Positions 40,384 through 48,970 of a stretch of DNA of 64,000 nucleotides are shown here, piece by piece; positions within the stretch are counted from its first letter, which is position 1, and each line of letters starts with the position of its first letter. The position numbers were made by a program, and so were the translations under genes. Origin of the DNA: Arcicella aurantiaca (GTDB lineage Bacteria; Bacteroidota; Bacteroidia; Cytophagales; Spirosomataceae); the NCBI RefSeq assembly GCF_003148625.1, contig NZ_QGGO01000001.1, forward strand, positions 62,001 to 126,000. Direction: 5' to 3'. Below the pieces are notes generated by a model, which ran no database searches, was not told the origin of the DNA, and was given only the letters and a program-made list of their open reading frames with translations.

Positions 40384-43300
40384 CTATAAATTCATAAAAT
40401 CCCCCCCAACAATCTCCTTCAATCCTTCCGTAGAGCGATTAAATTCATAAGCGTAAGATTCTACTGATTGTCCGTCTAAGTTAACGTTAATGGTATTTCT
40501 GATGAAAACACTGTTTACGTTGTCTTCGGCAAAGAATTCTTCGTATTCGTCTAAAATCGCTAATAATTTGATTGGACTTGTTAGTTTATACAACTCTCCA
40601 ATCGCTTTATCTGCTTGATTATCAGTTGAAACGAATGCAGGATAGCCTTCTTCTTCAATCATGAATAATTTACCTTGAGCAGTTGCCATACCTACAAATT
40701 CAGCGTTTTTCTCAATGAATTTGTGTAATTCGTTGCCTGCTTCTTTGCGAAGTGTTCCGTAAACGAAAAGGTATTCTTCTGTGTTTGGCTCTGGTAATTT
40801 AGCTTCTTCTACCGTCAATACTAAATCTTCTTGCTCTACTACTGTTCCTTCATTCAAGGCAATTCTTCCTACAATTCCTTCAAATGGAGACGATACAATT
40901 GATTCCATTTTCATGGCTTCAATGATGTACAATGGAGCATTTTTCTTTACTTCATCACCCGATTTTACCAAAATTCTGCTCAAACGTCCTTGCAATGGAG
41001 CTCCAATATCACCTTTAGCGGTTGCTTTGTCATGTTTCTGACGAACCACTTTGATGGTTTTGTCTAACACTTTAATTCTACGAGCCTGTCCGTTCAATTC
41101 AAATGTTACATTTCTTAAACCTGCTTCGTCTGGTTCAGATTGGTTTAAGTATTTGACAATGATAGTTTTACCTTCGTCAATATTAATCAAAATCTCTTCG
41201 TCTGGCTTCAAACCATATAAGAATGCAGGCGTTGGTATCAAGGCTACTTCACCATAAACTTGTTGGTTTTTATAGTAGTCTTCATATACTTTCGGGTACA
41301 TTTTGTATGAAAGATAATCCAATTCTCCTTGCTCGTTTTCTGGGAATTTAGCTTGGAAATCAGCGAAATCTTTTTCAAACTCAATCGGTAAAATTGAATC
41401 ATTCGGGCGAGTCGTCATTGGCGTTTCACCTTTCAATATAATTTCTTGTAATTGTTTCGGGAAACCACCATAAGGTTGTCCAAGACCTCCTTTGAAGAAA
41501 TCTTTTACAGATTCTGGGAATGAAAGCGTTGCTCCACGTGCATAAACATCTTCAGCCGTTAATGAATTGGCAGTCATAAAAATTGCCATATCACCTACCA
41601 CTTTTGAAGATGGCGTAACTTTCACGATGTCACCAAATAACTTGTTGGCTTCGTGGTAGTTATGCTTCATTAATTCAAATTTATCACCTACGCCCAAAGC
41701 AATCGCTTGTCCACGTAAGTTGGTATATTGTCCACCCGGAATTTCATTGTCGTAAACCTCAGCCGTACCTGCTTTCAATTCCGATTCAAATGGATAATAC
41801 ATTTGACGAATATCTTCCCAATAGTTTGAATATTGGTTCAATAAAGGTAAATCCATTTCACATTCACGTTCGTGTCCTTGCATCATGGCAACCACTGAGT
41901 TGAAGTTCGGCTGAGCCGTCAAACCAGACATGGCACCCAATGAACAGTCCACAATATCAACACCTGCTTCAATAGCCTTCAAATACGTAGCTGCTTGAAT
42001 CGAAGAGGTATCGTGTGTGTGTAAATGCACAGGAATTGACAAGGCTTTGCGTAATTCTGTTACTAAAAGTTGTGCTTGAAACGGACGTAAAAGTCCAGCC
42101 ATATCTTTGATACACAGAATGTTAGCTCCTTCGTCTTCCAAAGTACGAGCCATATCTAAGTAATATTGCAAAGAATATTTTTCATTCTTGAAAACATCTC
42201 CTGTATAACAAATTGACGCTTCTGCAATGGCATTTGTACGCTCACGAACGGCTCTGATGGAAACTTTCATGGCTTCAACCCAGTTTAATGAGTCGAAAAT
42301 TCTGAAAACATCAATACCTGTTTCGGCAGATTTTTCTACAAATTTCTCAATTAAATTATCAGGATATGCCGAATAACCAACGGCATTTGAACCTCTGAAA
42401 AGCATTTGCAAAAGCATATTTGGCATGGCTTCACGGAATTCTTGCAGACGTTTCCAAGGTGATTCGTTCAAGAAACGCATCGCTACGTCGAACGTGGCAC
42501 CACCCCAAACTTCCATTGAAAATAATTGAGGGAAGTTTTTAGAATAACTTTCGGCAACTGCCATCATATCTTTGGTACGCACACGAGTGGCGAGTAAAGA
42601 TTGGTGACCATCTCTGAATGTAGTATCGGTATATAAAATTTGTTTTTGCTCTTTGATATACTGACTGAATTTTTCAGCTCCCATTGAGTCCAAAAGCTGT
42701 TTGTTACCTTTTGGATGTTCTCCGAAAGTATCATAAGCTGGAACAATTGGTGTTCTGAAAGTACGGTCATTTTTAACTTTAACATCAGGATTTCCATTGA
42801 CAACAACATCTCCTAAATAATGAAGGATTTTAGTAGAACGGTCTCTTGAAGTTTTGAAATTAAATAATTCTGGATGCGAATCAATGAATTGAACCACACA
42901 TTTTCCTTGTTGGAAAACTGGGTGAGCAATCACATTTCTTAGGAAAGGAATGTTTGTTTTTACGCCACGAATACGGAATTCTGTCAAGGCACGAGCCAAA
43001 CGTTGAGAAGCTCCTTTCAAAGTACGCCCACGAGCAGAAACTTTCACCAACATTGAATCGAAATATGGAGAAATTTTAACACCCGGATACGAAGAACCTT
43101 CATCTAAACGAATACCAAAACCTGCGGCATTACGATAAGCGATGATTGTACCAAAATCTGGTTTGAAACCATTGGCAGGGTCTTCTGTGGTAATACGACA
43201 CTGAATTGCGTAACCATTCAATGGAATATCTTCTTGCTTTAAAATATAAATTCCGTTGTCCGAAAGTTTATAATTCATCGCAATCAAAATCTGAGTTCTT

Positions 43301-44250
43301 ACAATATCAACACCTGTAACCTCCTCAGTGATAGTATGTTCAACTTGGATTCTTGGGTTTACTTCGATGAAATAAATATTTTCATCTTTATCTACCAAAA
43401 ATTCAACTGTACCCGCACAGTAATAATCAACTGCTTTACCAATTGCTAAGGCATAAGCATATAATTTTTGACGAGTTTCTTCTTTTAAACCAAAAGAAGG
43501 AGCAACTTCTACTACTTTTTGGAAACGTCTTTGTACCGAACAATCACGCTCGTAAAGGTGAACTAAATTGCCATGTTGGTCACCCAATAATTGAACTTCA
43601 ATGTGTTTGGGTTGGTCGATAAATTTCTCAATAAAAATGGTATCGTCTCCAAAAGCATTTTTAGCTTCGTTTTTGGCTTCGTTGAATGCTTTTGAAAACT
43701 CTTCTTCTTCACGCACTACACGCATACCACGTCCACCACCACCTGCGGCGGCTTTCACCATGACAGGGAAACCGATTTTCTTAGCTTCTGAAAGAGCAAT
43801 TTCTCCATTGATTAATTCCTCTTTTGAGTCTTCAATCATAGGAACGTTGGCTTTTCGAGCGGCAATTTTGGCAGCAACTTTATCACCCAATGCGTCCATT
43901 GCTTCTGGAGATGGTCCAATAAATTTGATACCTTCTTCACGACAACGACGAGCCAAGTTTACATTCTCAGATAAAAAACCATATCCCGGATGAACCGCAT
44001 CAATTTTCTTTTCTTTACAAAGTTTGATGATACCCTCTACATCTAAATAAGGTTTTAATGGCTCATCATCCTTACCGATTTGGTAAGCTTCGTCAGCTTT
44101 GTAACGGTGAAGAGAATAACGGTCTTCAAAAGTATAAACCGCTACTGTGCGTATCCCCAATTCTGAGGCAGCACGCATGATACGAATAGCAATTTCACCA
44201 CGATTGGCGATAAGAATACTATTAATTTTTTGAACGTATGATTGAGCCAT
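40384..44250 (-). CDS. pyc: Pyruvate carboxylase fused to a C-terminal GGCT/AIG2-like domain
   Basis: 1288 residues. It carboxylates pyruvate to oxaloacetate with biotin, refilling the TCA cycle. Domains: biotin carboxylase (1-470; ILIANRGEIAIRIMRAASEL, KAAAGGGGRGMRVV), carboxyltransferase (about 535-830; TDTTFRDGHQSLLATR, LCIKDMAGLL), PYC_OADA region, and biotinyl domain with EAMKMES (biotin Lys near 1114). Ordinary PYC ends about residue 1150. Here a further 137 residues follow with the cyclotransferase pattern EYLFVYGTLRKEAGNELHKF, EEEGYPAFVS, AIGELYKL and LLAILDEYEEFF (catalytic Glu candidate). Such a fusion is unusual. The last 82 codons are duplicated downstream. Confidence 0.95.
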   Translation of the reverse strand: MAQSYVQKINSILIANRGEIAIRIMRAASELGIRTVAVYTFEDRYSLHRYKADEAYQIGKDDEPLKPYLDVEGIIKLCKEKKIDAVHPGYGFLSENVNLARRCREEGIKFIGPSPEAMDALGDKVAAKIAARKANVPMIEDSKEELINGEIALSEAKKIGFPVMVKAAAGGGGRGMRVVREEEEFSKAFNEAKNEAKNAFGDDTIFIEKFIDQPKHIEVQLLGDQHGNLVHLYERDCSVQRRFQKVVEVAPSFGLKEETRQKLYAYALAIGKAVDYYCAGTVEFLVDKDENIYFIEVNPRIQVEHTITEEVTGVDIVRTQILIAMNYKLSDNGIYILKQEDIPLNGYAIQCRITTEDPANGFKPDFGTIIAYRNAAGFGIRLDEGSSYPGVKISPYFDSMLVKVSARGRTLKGASQRLARALTEFRIRGVKTNIPFLRNVIAHPVFQQGKCVVQFIDSHPELFNFKTSRDRSTKILHYLGDVVVNGNPDVKVKNDRTFRTPIVPAYDTFGEHPKGNKQLLDSMGAEKFSQYIKEQKQILYTDTTFRDGHQSLLATRVRTKDMMAVAESYSKNFPQLFSMEVWGGATFDVAMRFLNESPWKRLQEFREAMPNMLLQMLFRGSNAVGYSAYPDNLIEKFVEKSAETGIDVFRIFDSLNWVEAMKVSIRAVRERTNAIAEASICYTGDVFKNEKYSLQYYLDMARTLEDEGANILCIKDMAGLLRPFQAQLLVTELRKALSIPVHLHTHDTSSIQAATYLKAIEAGVDIVDCSLGAMSGLTAQPNFNSVVAMMQGHERECEMDLPLLNQYSNYWEDIRQMYYPFESELKAGTAEVYDNEIPGGQYTNLRGQAIALGVGDKFELMKHNYHEANKLFGDIVKVTPSSKVVGDMAIFMTANSLTAEDVYARGATLSFPESVKDFFKGGLGQPYGGFPKQLQEIILKGETPMTTRPNDSILPIEFEKDFADFQAKFPENEQGELDYLSYKMYPKVYEDYYKNQQVYGEVALIPTPAFLYGLKPDEEILINIDEGKTIIVKYLNQSEPDEAGLRNVTFELNGQARRIKVLDKTIKVVRQKHDKATAKGDIGAPLQGRLSRILVKSGDEVKKNAPLYIIEAMKMESIVSSPFEGIVGRIALNEGTVVEQEDLVLTVEEAKLPEPNTEEYLFVYGTLRKEAGNELHKFIEKNAEFVGMATAQGKLFMIEEEGYPAFVSTDNQADKAIGELYKLTSPIKLLAILDEYEEFFAEDNVNSVFIRNTINVNLDGQSVESYAYEFNRSTEGLKEIVGGDFMNL
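40390..40635. repeat. Direct repeat, pyc-end copy in the intact gene
   Basis: A 246-bp segment at the 3' end of pyc, repeated in direct orientation at 39553-39798. About 93% identical by hand count, with no indels; most changes are at silent positions. The interval between the two copies holds only the two-gene cassette. Confidence 0.85.
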
Positions 44251-44734
44251 TTTTGTATTTATTACTAATCTTAAATAAAGGATTAAAGTTAAAACCTAAC
44301 AGAATAAAACACCTTATACTTTACAAAATTCAAAAAATAATTGGGTATTTTTTATAAATTCAATAATAAAATTTGGTTATATTAGAAAGATGCAATTTTG
44401 TTAGGGTTCGGTACTATTTTTTCAACAAATATGATTTTACCTAAACCTAAATTAAACAATAAATATGTTTAGGCTTATTTGTTCTGCACAAATTTAGAGG
44501 ATAAAAACTTTTAATGTGGTTATAAAATTAAAGCAGAAAAGGTGTTTGATAATACTCAATAAATGAATAAATTCTGGGCATGGAAAAACAAAAAGGCTTT
44601 GGCTTGTACTCAAATCTTTTTTGTTTGAGTAGAATTTATGAAATTGCATGAGTAATAGTTACACGAGAATTATTCTTGTGTAGATTCATTCATAGGAAAG
44701 ATTCCTGTGGCACAAAATATCAAATATTAAAAAC
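44251..44734. other. Divergent promoter region of pyc and pdxA
   Basis: 484 bp, AT-rich, without a gene. Near pdxA a REP-like pair is visible: acacgagaat/tattcttgtgt (44661-44681) and ataggaa/ttcctgt with flanking gtggcac (44692-44714). No known riboswitch or RNA was recognised. Confidence 0.55.
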
Positions 44735-45760
44735 GTGGAACATCAAAAACCAATTATAGGTATTACACTTGGCGATTTTAACGGAGTCGGTCCAGAAGTA
44801 ATTTTAAAAGCACTTACCAACAAACGTATTTTACAAATTTGTACGCCAGTTATTTATGGTTCGCAAAGAGTATTGGGTTTTTATAGAAAATCTTTAGAGT
44901 TGAAAGATTGGACTTTAAATAGTATTCAATCAATTCAACAAATCAATCATAAATTAACTAATGTCATTACCTGTTTTGAAGATAAAGCAACAGACGTTAC
45001 CCCTGGAAAAGTAACTCAGGAAGCTGGTGCGGCAGCATTGGCGTGCTTACAAAGAGCAACAGAAGACTTAAAAGCAGGTGCGATAGAAGCTATCGTTACT
45101 GCTCCAATCAACAAAAATAATATTCAGTCAGAAACCTTTAAATTTCCCGGACATACAGAGTTTTTTACAGAAGCTTTTGAAGCCAAAGAATCTTTAATGT
45201 TTTTGGTATCTGATGTTTTAAGAGTTGGCGTTGTGACGGGGCATATTCCGCTTGGGCGTGTGCGTGGAGCAATCAATCAGGACAAAATCAGTCAGAAACT
45301 TTCGCTAATGTTTGCATCTTTGAAGAATGATTTTGGTATTCAAAAGCCTAAAATTGCTGTTTTAGGACTGAATCCTCATGCGGGAGAAGATGGATTATTG
45401 GGCAATGAAGAGAAAGAAACAATTTCGCCCGTTTTAGAGCAGTTTAAAAAGAAGGGCAATTTGGTTTTTGGACCTTTCCCGTCTGACGGTTTTTTTGGAG
45501 CAGCACAATTTAAAAATTTTGATGCCGTTTTAGCGATGTATCACGACCAAGGCTTAATTCCTTTCAAGTATATTTCGTTTGAAACAGGTGTAAACTATAC
45601 CGCAGGACTTTCGGCAGTACGTACTTCGCCCGACCATGGAACGGCTTATGACATTGCAGGAAAAAATATTGCCTCAGAATCATCTATGTTACAAGCTATT
45701 TTTACCGCTATTGATGTCGTGAAAAATAGAAAAGAAATGAGTTTGGAAGTAGCCAACTAA
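44735..45760 (+). CDS. pdxA: 4-hydroxythreonine-4-phosphate dehydrogenase
   Basis: 341 residues. It oxidises 4-phosphohydroxythreonine in the DXP-dependent pyridoxal phosphate route. N-terminal IGITLGDFNGVGPEVILKAL; three divalent-metal His residues in FPGHTEFFTEAF (near 142), LGLNPHAGEDG (near 214) and MYHDQGLIPFK (near 269); TSPDHGTAYDIAG near the end. The start codon is GTG 44735 (MEHQKPIIGI); no better ATG precedes it. It is followed after 42 bp by a Tat sugar isomerase gene, probably co-transcribed. Confidence 0.95.
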   Translation: MEHQKPIIGITLGDFNGVGPEVILKALTNKRILQICTPVIYGSQRVLGFYRKSLELKDWTLNSIQSIQQINHKLTNVITCFEDKATDVTPGKVTQEAGAAALACLQRATEDLKAGAIEAIVTAPINKNNIQSETFKFPGHTEFFTEAFEAKESLMFLVSDVLRVGVVTGHIPLGRVRGAINQDKISQKLSLMFASLKNDFGIQKPKIAVLGLNPHAGEDGLLGNEEKETISPVLEQFKKKGNLVFGPFPSDGFFGAAQFKNFDAVLAMYHDQGLIPFKYISFETGVNYTAGLSAVRTSPDHGTAYDIAGKNIASESSMLQAIFTAIDVVKNRKEMSLEVAN

Positions 45761-45802
45761 ACAATCGTATTATCTCAATATCATTTATAACCAATTAAAA
45801 CA

Positions 45803-46684
45803 ATGTCAATTGAACAACAATCTCGTAGAGACTTTCTTAAAACTGGTGCTTTAGCAGCGGCAGGTTTTTCTTTATTAAGCAATGATTTATTTGCAGGTGG
45901 AAAGAAACCACACACTCGTAATATTGGCGTACAATTATGGTCTGTAAAAGATGATATGGGCAAAGATGCTAAAGGAACGCTTGCGAAAGTAGCAAAGATG
46001 GGTTATAAGCAAGTGGAAGGTTTTGGTTATGCTGATGGAAAATTCTTTGGTTTGCCTGCTGACGAATTTGCTAAAGTTTTAGCAGGAAATGGTTTGACGA
46101 TGCCTTCTGCTCATGGAATGGTTACAAGTCAAGACTATGTAAATGGACAATTATCAGATGCTTTCAAAAAGATGGCTGACGATGCGAAAAAAGTAGGTCA
46201 AAAATATGTAATTGCTCCCTATATGCTTGACCCAGACCGCCCGAAAGGAAAATATATGGCTGAAATGTTTAACAAAGCAGGGGAACATTGTAAAGCTATG
46301 GGTATGAAATTTGGGTATCATAACCACGATTTTGAATTTGAAAAATATGATGGCGTAAGTTTATACAAAACGCTTTTAGATAATACAGAAAAAGATTTAG
46401 TAACTTTTGAAATGGATTTGTATTGGGTGAAATATGCCAAAGAAAACCCAGCCGCTTGGTTCAAAAATTATCAAGGTCGTTTTACACACTTCCACGTAAA
46501 AGACCACGACCCTGTAAAAAATGTAAGTGTTGAAGTTGGAGAAGGTGATATTAATTTCCAAGAGATTTTCAACGCAAAATTATCAGGTGCAAAATACTTT
46601 ATCGTTGAATTAGAAGCCTACAAACGTACTCCATTAGAAGGAATTGAAATCAGTTTGAAGAACTTGAAAAAGTTGAAATTCTAA
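45803..46684 (+). CDS. Tat-exported sugar phosphate isomerase/epimerase-like protein
   Basis: A 293-residue xylose-isomerase-like TIM barrel with a twin-arginine signal, MSIEQQSRRDFLKTGALAAA. Metal-site and barrel motifs: IGVQLWSVKDDMGKDA at the start of the barrel, MKFGYHNHDFEFEKYDG near 170, TFEMDLYWVKYAKENPAAWF near 205, FTHFHVKDHD near 230 and YFIVELEAYKRTPLEGI near 270. Exported members are widespread in Bacteroidota and act on unknown sugars. It is a paralogue of the gene at 17977. A terminator follows. Confidence 0.9.
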   Translation: MSIEQQSRRDFLKTGALAAAGFSLLSNDLFAGGKKPHTRNIGVQLWSVKDDMGKDAKGTLAKVAKMGYKQVEGFGYADGKFFGLPADEFAKVLAGNGLTMPSAHGMVTSQDYVNGQLSDAFKKMADDAKKVGQKYVIAPYMLDPDRPKGKYMAEMFNKAGEHCKAMGMKFGYHNHDFEFEKYDGVSLYKTLLDNTEKDLVTFEMDLYWVKYAKENPAAWFKNYQGRFTHFHVKDHDPVKNVSVEVGEGDINFQEIFNAKLSGAKYFIVELEAYKRTPLEGIEISLKNLKKLKF

Positions 46685-46712
46685 TTTCTTTAATATTTTT
46701 GTGCGTAAAATG

Positions 46713-46742
46713 AACCTGTCAGTAATTTGACAGGTTTTTTTA
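46713..46742 (+). terminator. Terminator after the pdxA operon
   Basis: Arms aacctgtca and tgacaggtt, then ttttt, 29 bp past the stop. Confidence 0.82.
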
Positions 46743-46743
46743 T

Positions 46744-46808
46744 AGTACAACAGGTTTCCAACCTGTTTCATAGAATTTGTTGCATGACAGGTTGGAAACC
46801 TGTACTAC
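46744..46808. repeat. REP-like palindrome pair (GTAC-ACAGGTTTCC family)
   Basis: Left unit gtacaacaggtttccaacct then gttt. Right unit, inverted, reads on the minus strand gtagtacaggtttccaacct then gtcat. Each unit has a GTA-containing head and a short hairpin, the arrangement of REP/BIME elements. Confidence 0.75.
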
Positions 46809-46818
46809 TGAAAATTGA

Positions 46819-47793
46819 ATGAAAAAAATACTAATTGTCGATGATTTACACGAAAACATTTTTCCATTATTGGCAGAAATGAATTTTGAGATAAACTATC
46901 AACCTAACATAAAACGTCCTGAGATTTTAGAAATTATCAAAGATTACGAAGGATTAATCATCAGAAGTAAAACCAAAGTTGACTTTGAGTTTTTAAGTCA
47001 TTGCGAAAAATTAGAATTCATCGCTCGTGCAGGTGCAGGATTAGATTTGATTGATTTACAGGAAGTTGATCGAAGAAATATTAAGGTTTTCGCAGCCAAT
47101 GAAGGGAACTCTGACGCTGTGGCAGAACATACTTTAGGCATGATTTTGGGTTTGTTCAATAAACTTAATTGGGCAGATACAGAAGTGCGTCAAAGAATTT
47201 GGCAAAGAGAACAAAATCGTGGAATTGAGCTAAAAGGTATGACTGTCGGGATAATCGGTTTTGGAAATATGGGTGTGGCTGTTGCACAACGATTAATGGG
47301 TTTTGGAGTAACCGTTTTAGCGTATGATATTTTGGATAAAGATTGGACAGAATACGGACTTTTAGCCAAAAAATCTTCGATGGAAGAAATTTTTGAAAAG
47401 GCAGATTTAGTTTCTATTCATGTACCACTTACACCTCAAACCAAAATGATGGTGAATGATGCGTTTATTCAAAAATTTAAGAAAAATGTCTTTTTGATAA
47501 ATACGTCACGTGGAGAAGTAGCTTCTGTGAAGGCGATTTTGAAAGGCTTAGAATCAGGGAAATTGAGAGGAGCTTGTTTGGACGTGTTGGAAAATGAGAA
47601 ATTAGCTACGCTTTCAGAAGAGCAAAATCAGGTTTATACTCAATTATTTGAGAAGAAAAACGTTATCCTTTCACCTCACGTAGCAGGTTGGACGGTAGAG
47701 AGTTATCGCAAAATCAATGAAGTTTTGGTGAGTAAAATTAGAGAACAGGTTAGTAACGCAGACTTTAGTCTGTTTGCTAAAAGAACAGACTGA
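46819..47793 (+). CDS. D-isomer specific 2-hydroxyacid dehydrogenase family protein
   Basis: 324 residues, NAD-dependent (phosphoglycerate/hydroxypyruvate type). Catalytic residues in the family order: AGLDLIDL to IKVFAANEGNSDAVAEHTLG (substrate loop), Rossmann motif VGIIGFGNMGVAVAQRLMGF near 145, VSIHVPLTPQTKMMVND near 195, INTSRGEVAS with the active Arg near 232 and SPHVAGWTVES with the active His near 285. It could be PGDH-like (serine synthesis) or hydroxypyruvate reductase-like; it lacks the C-terminal ACT domain of SerA. The last 13 residues (SNADFSLFAKRTD) and the stop are encoded by a REP palindrome. Confidence 0.88.
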   Translation: MKKILIVDDLHENIFPLLAEMNFEINYQPNIKRPEILEIIKDYEGLIIRSKTKVDFEFLSHCEKLEFIARAGAGLDLIDLQEVDRRNIKVFAANEGNSDAVAEHTLGMILGLFNKLNWADTEVRQRIWQREQNRGIELKGMTVGIIGFGNMGVAVAQRLMGFGVTVLAYDILDKDWTEYGLLAKKSSMEEIFEKADLVSIHVPLTPQTKMMVNDAFIQKFKKNVFLINTSRGEVASVKAILKGLESGKLRGACLDVLENEKLATLSEEQNQVYTQLFEKKNVILSPHVAGWTVESYRKINEVLVSKIREQVSNADFSLFAKRTD

Positions 47794-47805
47794 AGTCTGT
47801 GTTAC
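47753..47805. repeat. REP-like palindrome pair (GTAAC-CAGACT family), overlaps a gene end
   Basis: Left unit gtaacgcagactttagtctg. Right unit, inverted, reads on the minus strand gtaacacagacttcagtctg. The stop codon of the dehydrogenase gene lies inside the right arm. The ATG of the next gene follows 4 bp after. Confidence 0.8.
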
Positions 47806-47809
47806 AAAA

Positions 47810-48871
47810 ATGAAAAAACTGCTTTTGATTGTATTAAACTTTATTTTGAACGATTTACAAGCTCAAAATAAACCCTATTCACTTTTTCTTATTGGTGATG
47901 CTGGCAATAGTACGGTACAAAATGATGTTCATAAAACCTTACAAAAGCACTTGACTGAAAACCAAAACGGGGGAGTTATTTTCTTGGGTGATAACATTTA
48001 TCCACGTGGCTTAGACGGTACAAAAGACGCAGAATTAAAATTGTTAACGCAATTACATACACTCAGAAATTTTAAAGGTGATTGGTATTTTATTCCTGGG
48101 AATCATGATTGGGCAAAAGGTCGTTGGAAAGGCTACAAAAATGTAATTCGTCAGGCAAATTACATTAATAAATTTGCCAAAGACTCTCTTAATCAGCCAA
48201 ATACGAAACATTTTTTGCCTGAAAAGGGATTACCCGGCCCCGTAACACGTGATTTAGGCAATAACATTGTTCTCATTTTTACTGATACTGACTGGTGGCT
48301 TCATCGTTCTTTTTATCATAAAGTTGGTAAAGAAGAGAAATTTAAAAAAATGGAAATTGCCTATTTTTACCGTCTTGATTCTATTCTAACTACCGTAGAA
48401 AAACAAGGCAAAAAGTCCATTTTTCTATCCCATCATCCGCTTGTTGATTATGGCGAACACGGTTATCATAAAGATAAAAGTTGGTATTATGCTTTGGTAA
48501 ATTATACTCCTTTCCAAACTTTTGGATTGTTGGGAGTTAATCGTGCTTTAAATTCAGAGATGAATCAACCACGTTATATGAAATTGGCTGATAAAATGTA
48601 TCAAATGTTGGAACAACATAAAAATGTGATTGCGGTAGCGGGTCATGAACATAATTTACAGGTAATTAAACGCCCAAATTCTTTGTTTTTAATTAGTGGT
48701 TCGGGGAGTAAATTAACGCCTTTGAAAAGAAAAATTACTCAAAAAGATTGTCTTTTCAATGCCAGCAAATCGGGATTTATGGAATTGATTTTTGAAACAA
48801 GTGGCAAAGTAAATTTAAAAGTTTGGGGAGGTGATGGCACTTTGCTTAATGAACAAAAGGGGGGTTTTTGA
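47810..48871 (+). CDS. Exported calcineurin-like metallophosphoesterase
   Basis: 353 residues, start ATG 47810 (MKKLLLIVLNFILNDLQAQN, a signal peptide); the longer frame starts inside the REP. Metallophosphoesterase motifs: FLIGDAGNST (first Asp), VIFLGDNIYPRG (GDN), FIPGNHDWAKGRWKG (GNHD), FLSHHPLVDYGEHG and VIAVAGHEHNLQ (GHxH) near 275. All five blocks are present, so the two-metal site looks complete. It is probably a periplasmic phosphatase. The C-terminal 70 residues carry no recognised domain. Confidence 0.88.
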   Translation: MKKLLLIVLNFILNDLQAQNKPYSLFLIGDAGNSTVQNDVHKTLQKHLTENQNGGVIFLGDNIYPRGLDGTKDAELKLLTQLHTLRNFKGDWYFIPGNHDWAKGRWKGYKNVIRQANYINKFAKDSLNQPNTKHFLPEKGLPGPVTRDLGNNIVLIFTDTDWWLHRSFYHKVGKEEKFKKMEIAYFYRLDSILTTVEKQGKKSIFLSHHPLVDYGEHGYHKDKSWYYALVNYTPFQTFGLLGVNRALNSEMNQPRYMKLADKMYQMLEQHKNVIAVAGHEHNLQVIKRPNSLFLISGSGSKLTPLKRKITQKDCLFNASKSGFMELIFETSGKVNLKVWGGDGTLLNEQKGGF

Positions 48872-48922
48872 AATTAATTTGATGTGTTAGAAAACGGCTA
48901 AAACCCAAGATAATTCCAGTTT

Positions 48923-48955
48923 CAACGCTGACAGGATTTTGACTCCTGTCAGCGT
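48923..48955. repeat. Palindrome between convergent genes
   Basis: Arms aacgctgacagga and tcctgtcagcgtt around a short loop. It may act as terminator of the phosphoesterase gene, although there is no T-run, or as a REP-type hairpin. Confidence 0.7.
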
Positions 48956-48970
48956 TAGGCAGATTAAATA

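Noticed and set aside
40384-40640. Recent simple tandem duplication of the pyc end
   Set aside because: The copies differ mostly at silent positions and an unrelated two-gene segment sits between them; replacement by integration explains this better, although duplication followed by divergence is not excluded.
43601-43993. 130-residue antisense ORF in pyc
   Set aside because: Shadow frame inside the biotin carboxylase domain.
47774-47809. Longer N-terminus of the phosphoesterase
   Set aside because: Those codons lie in the REP and precede a typical signal peptide at 47810.
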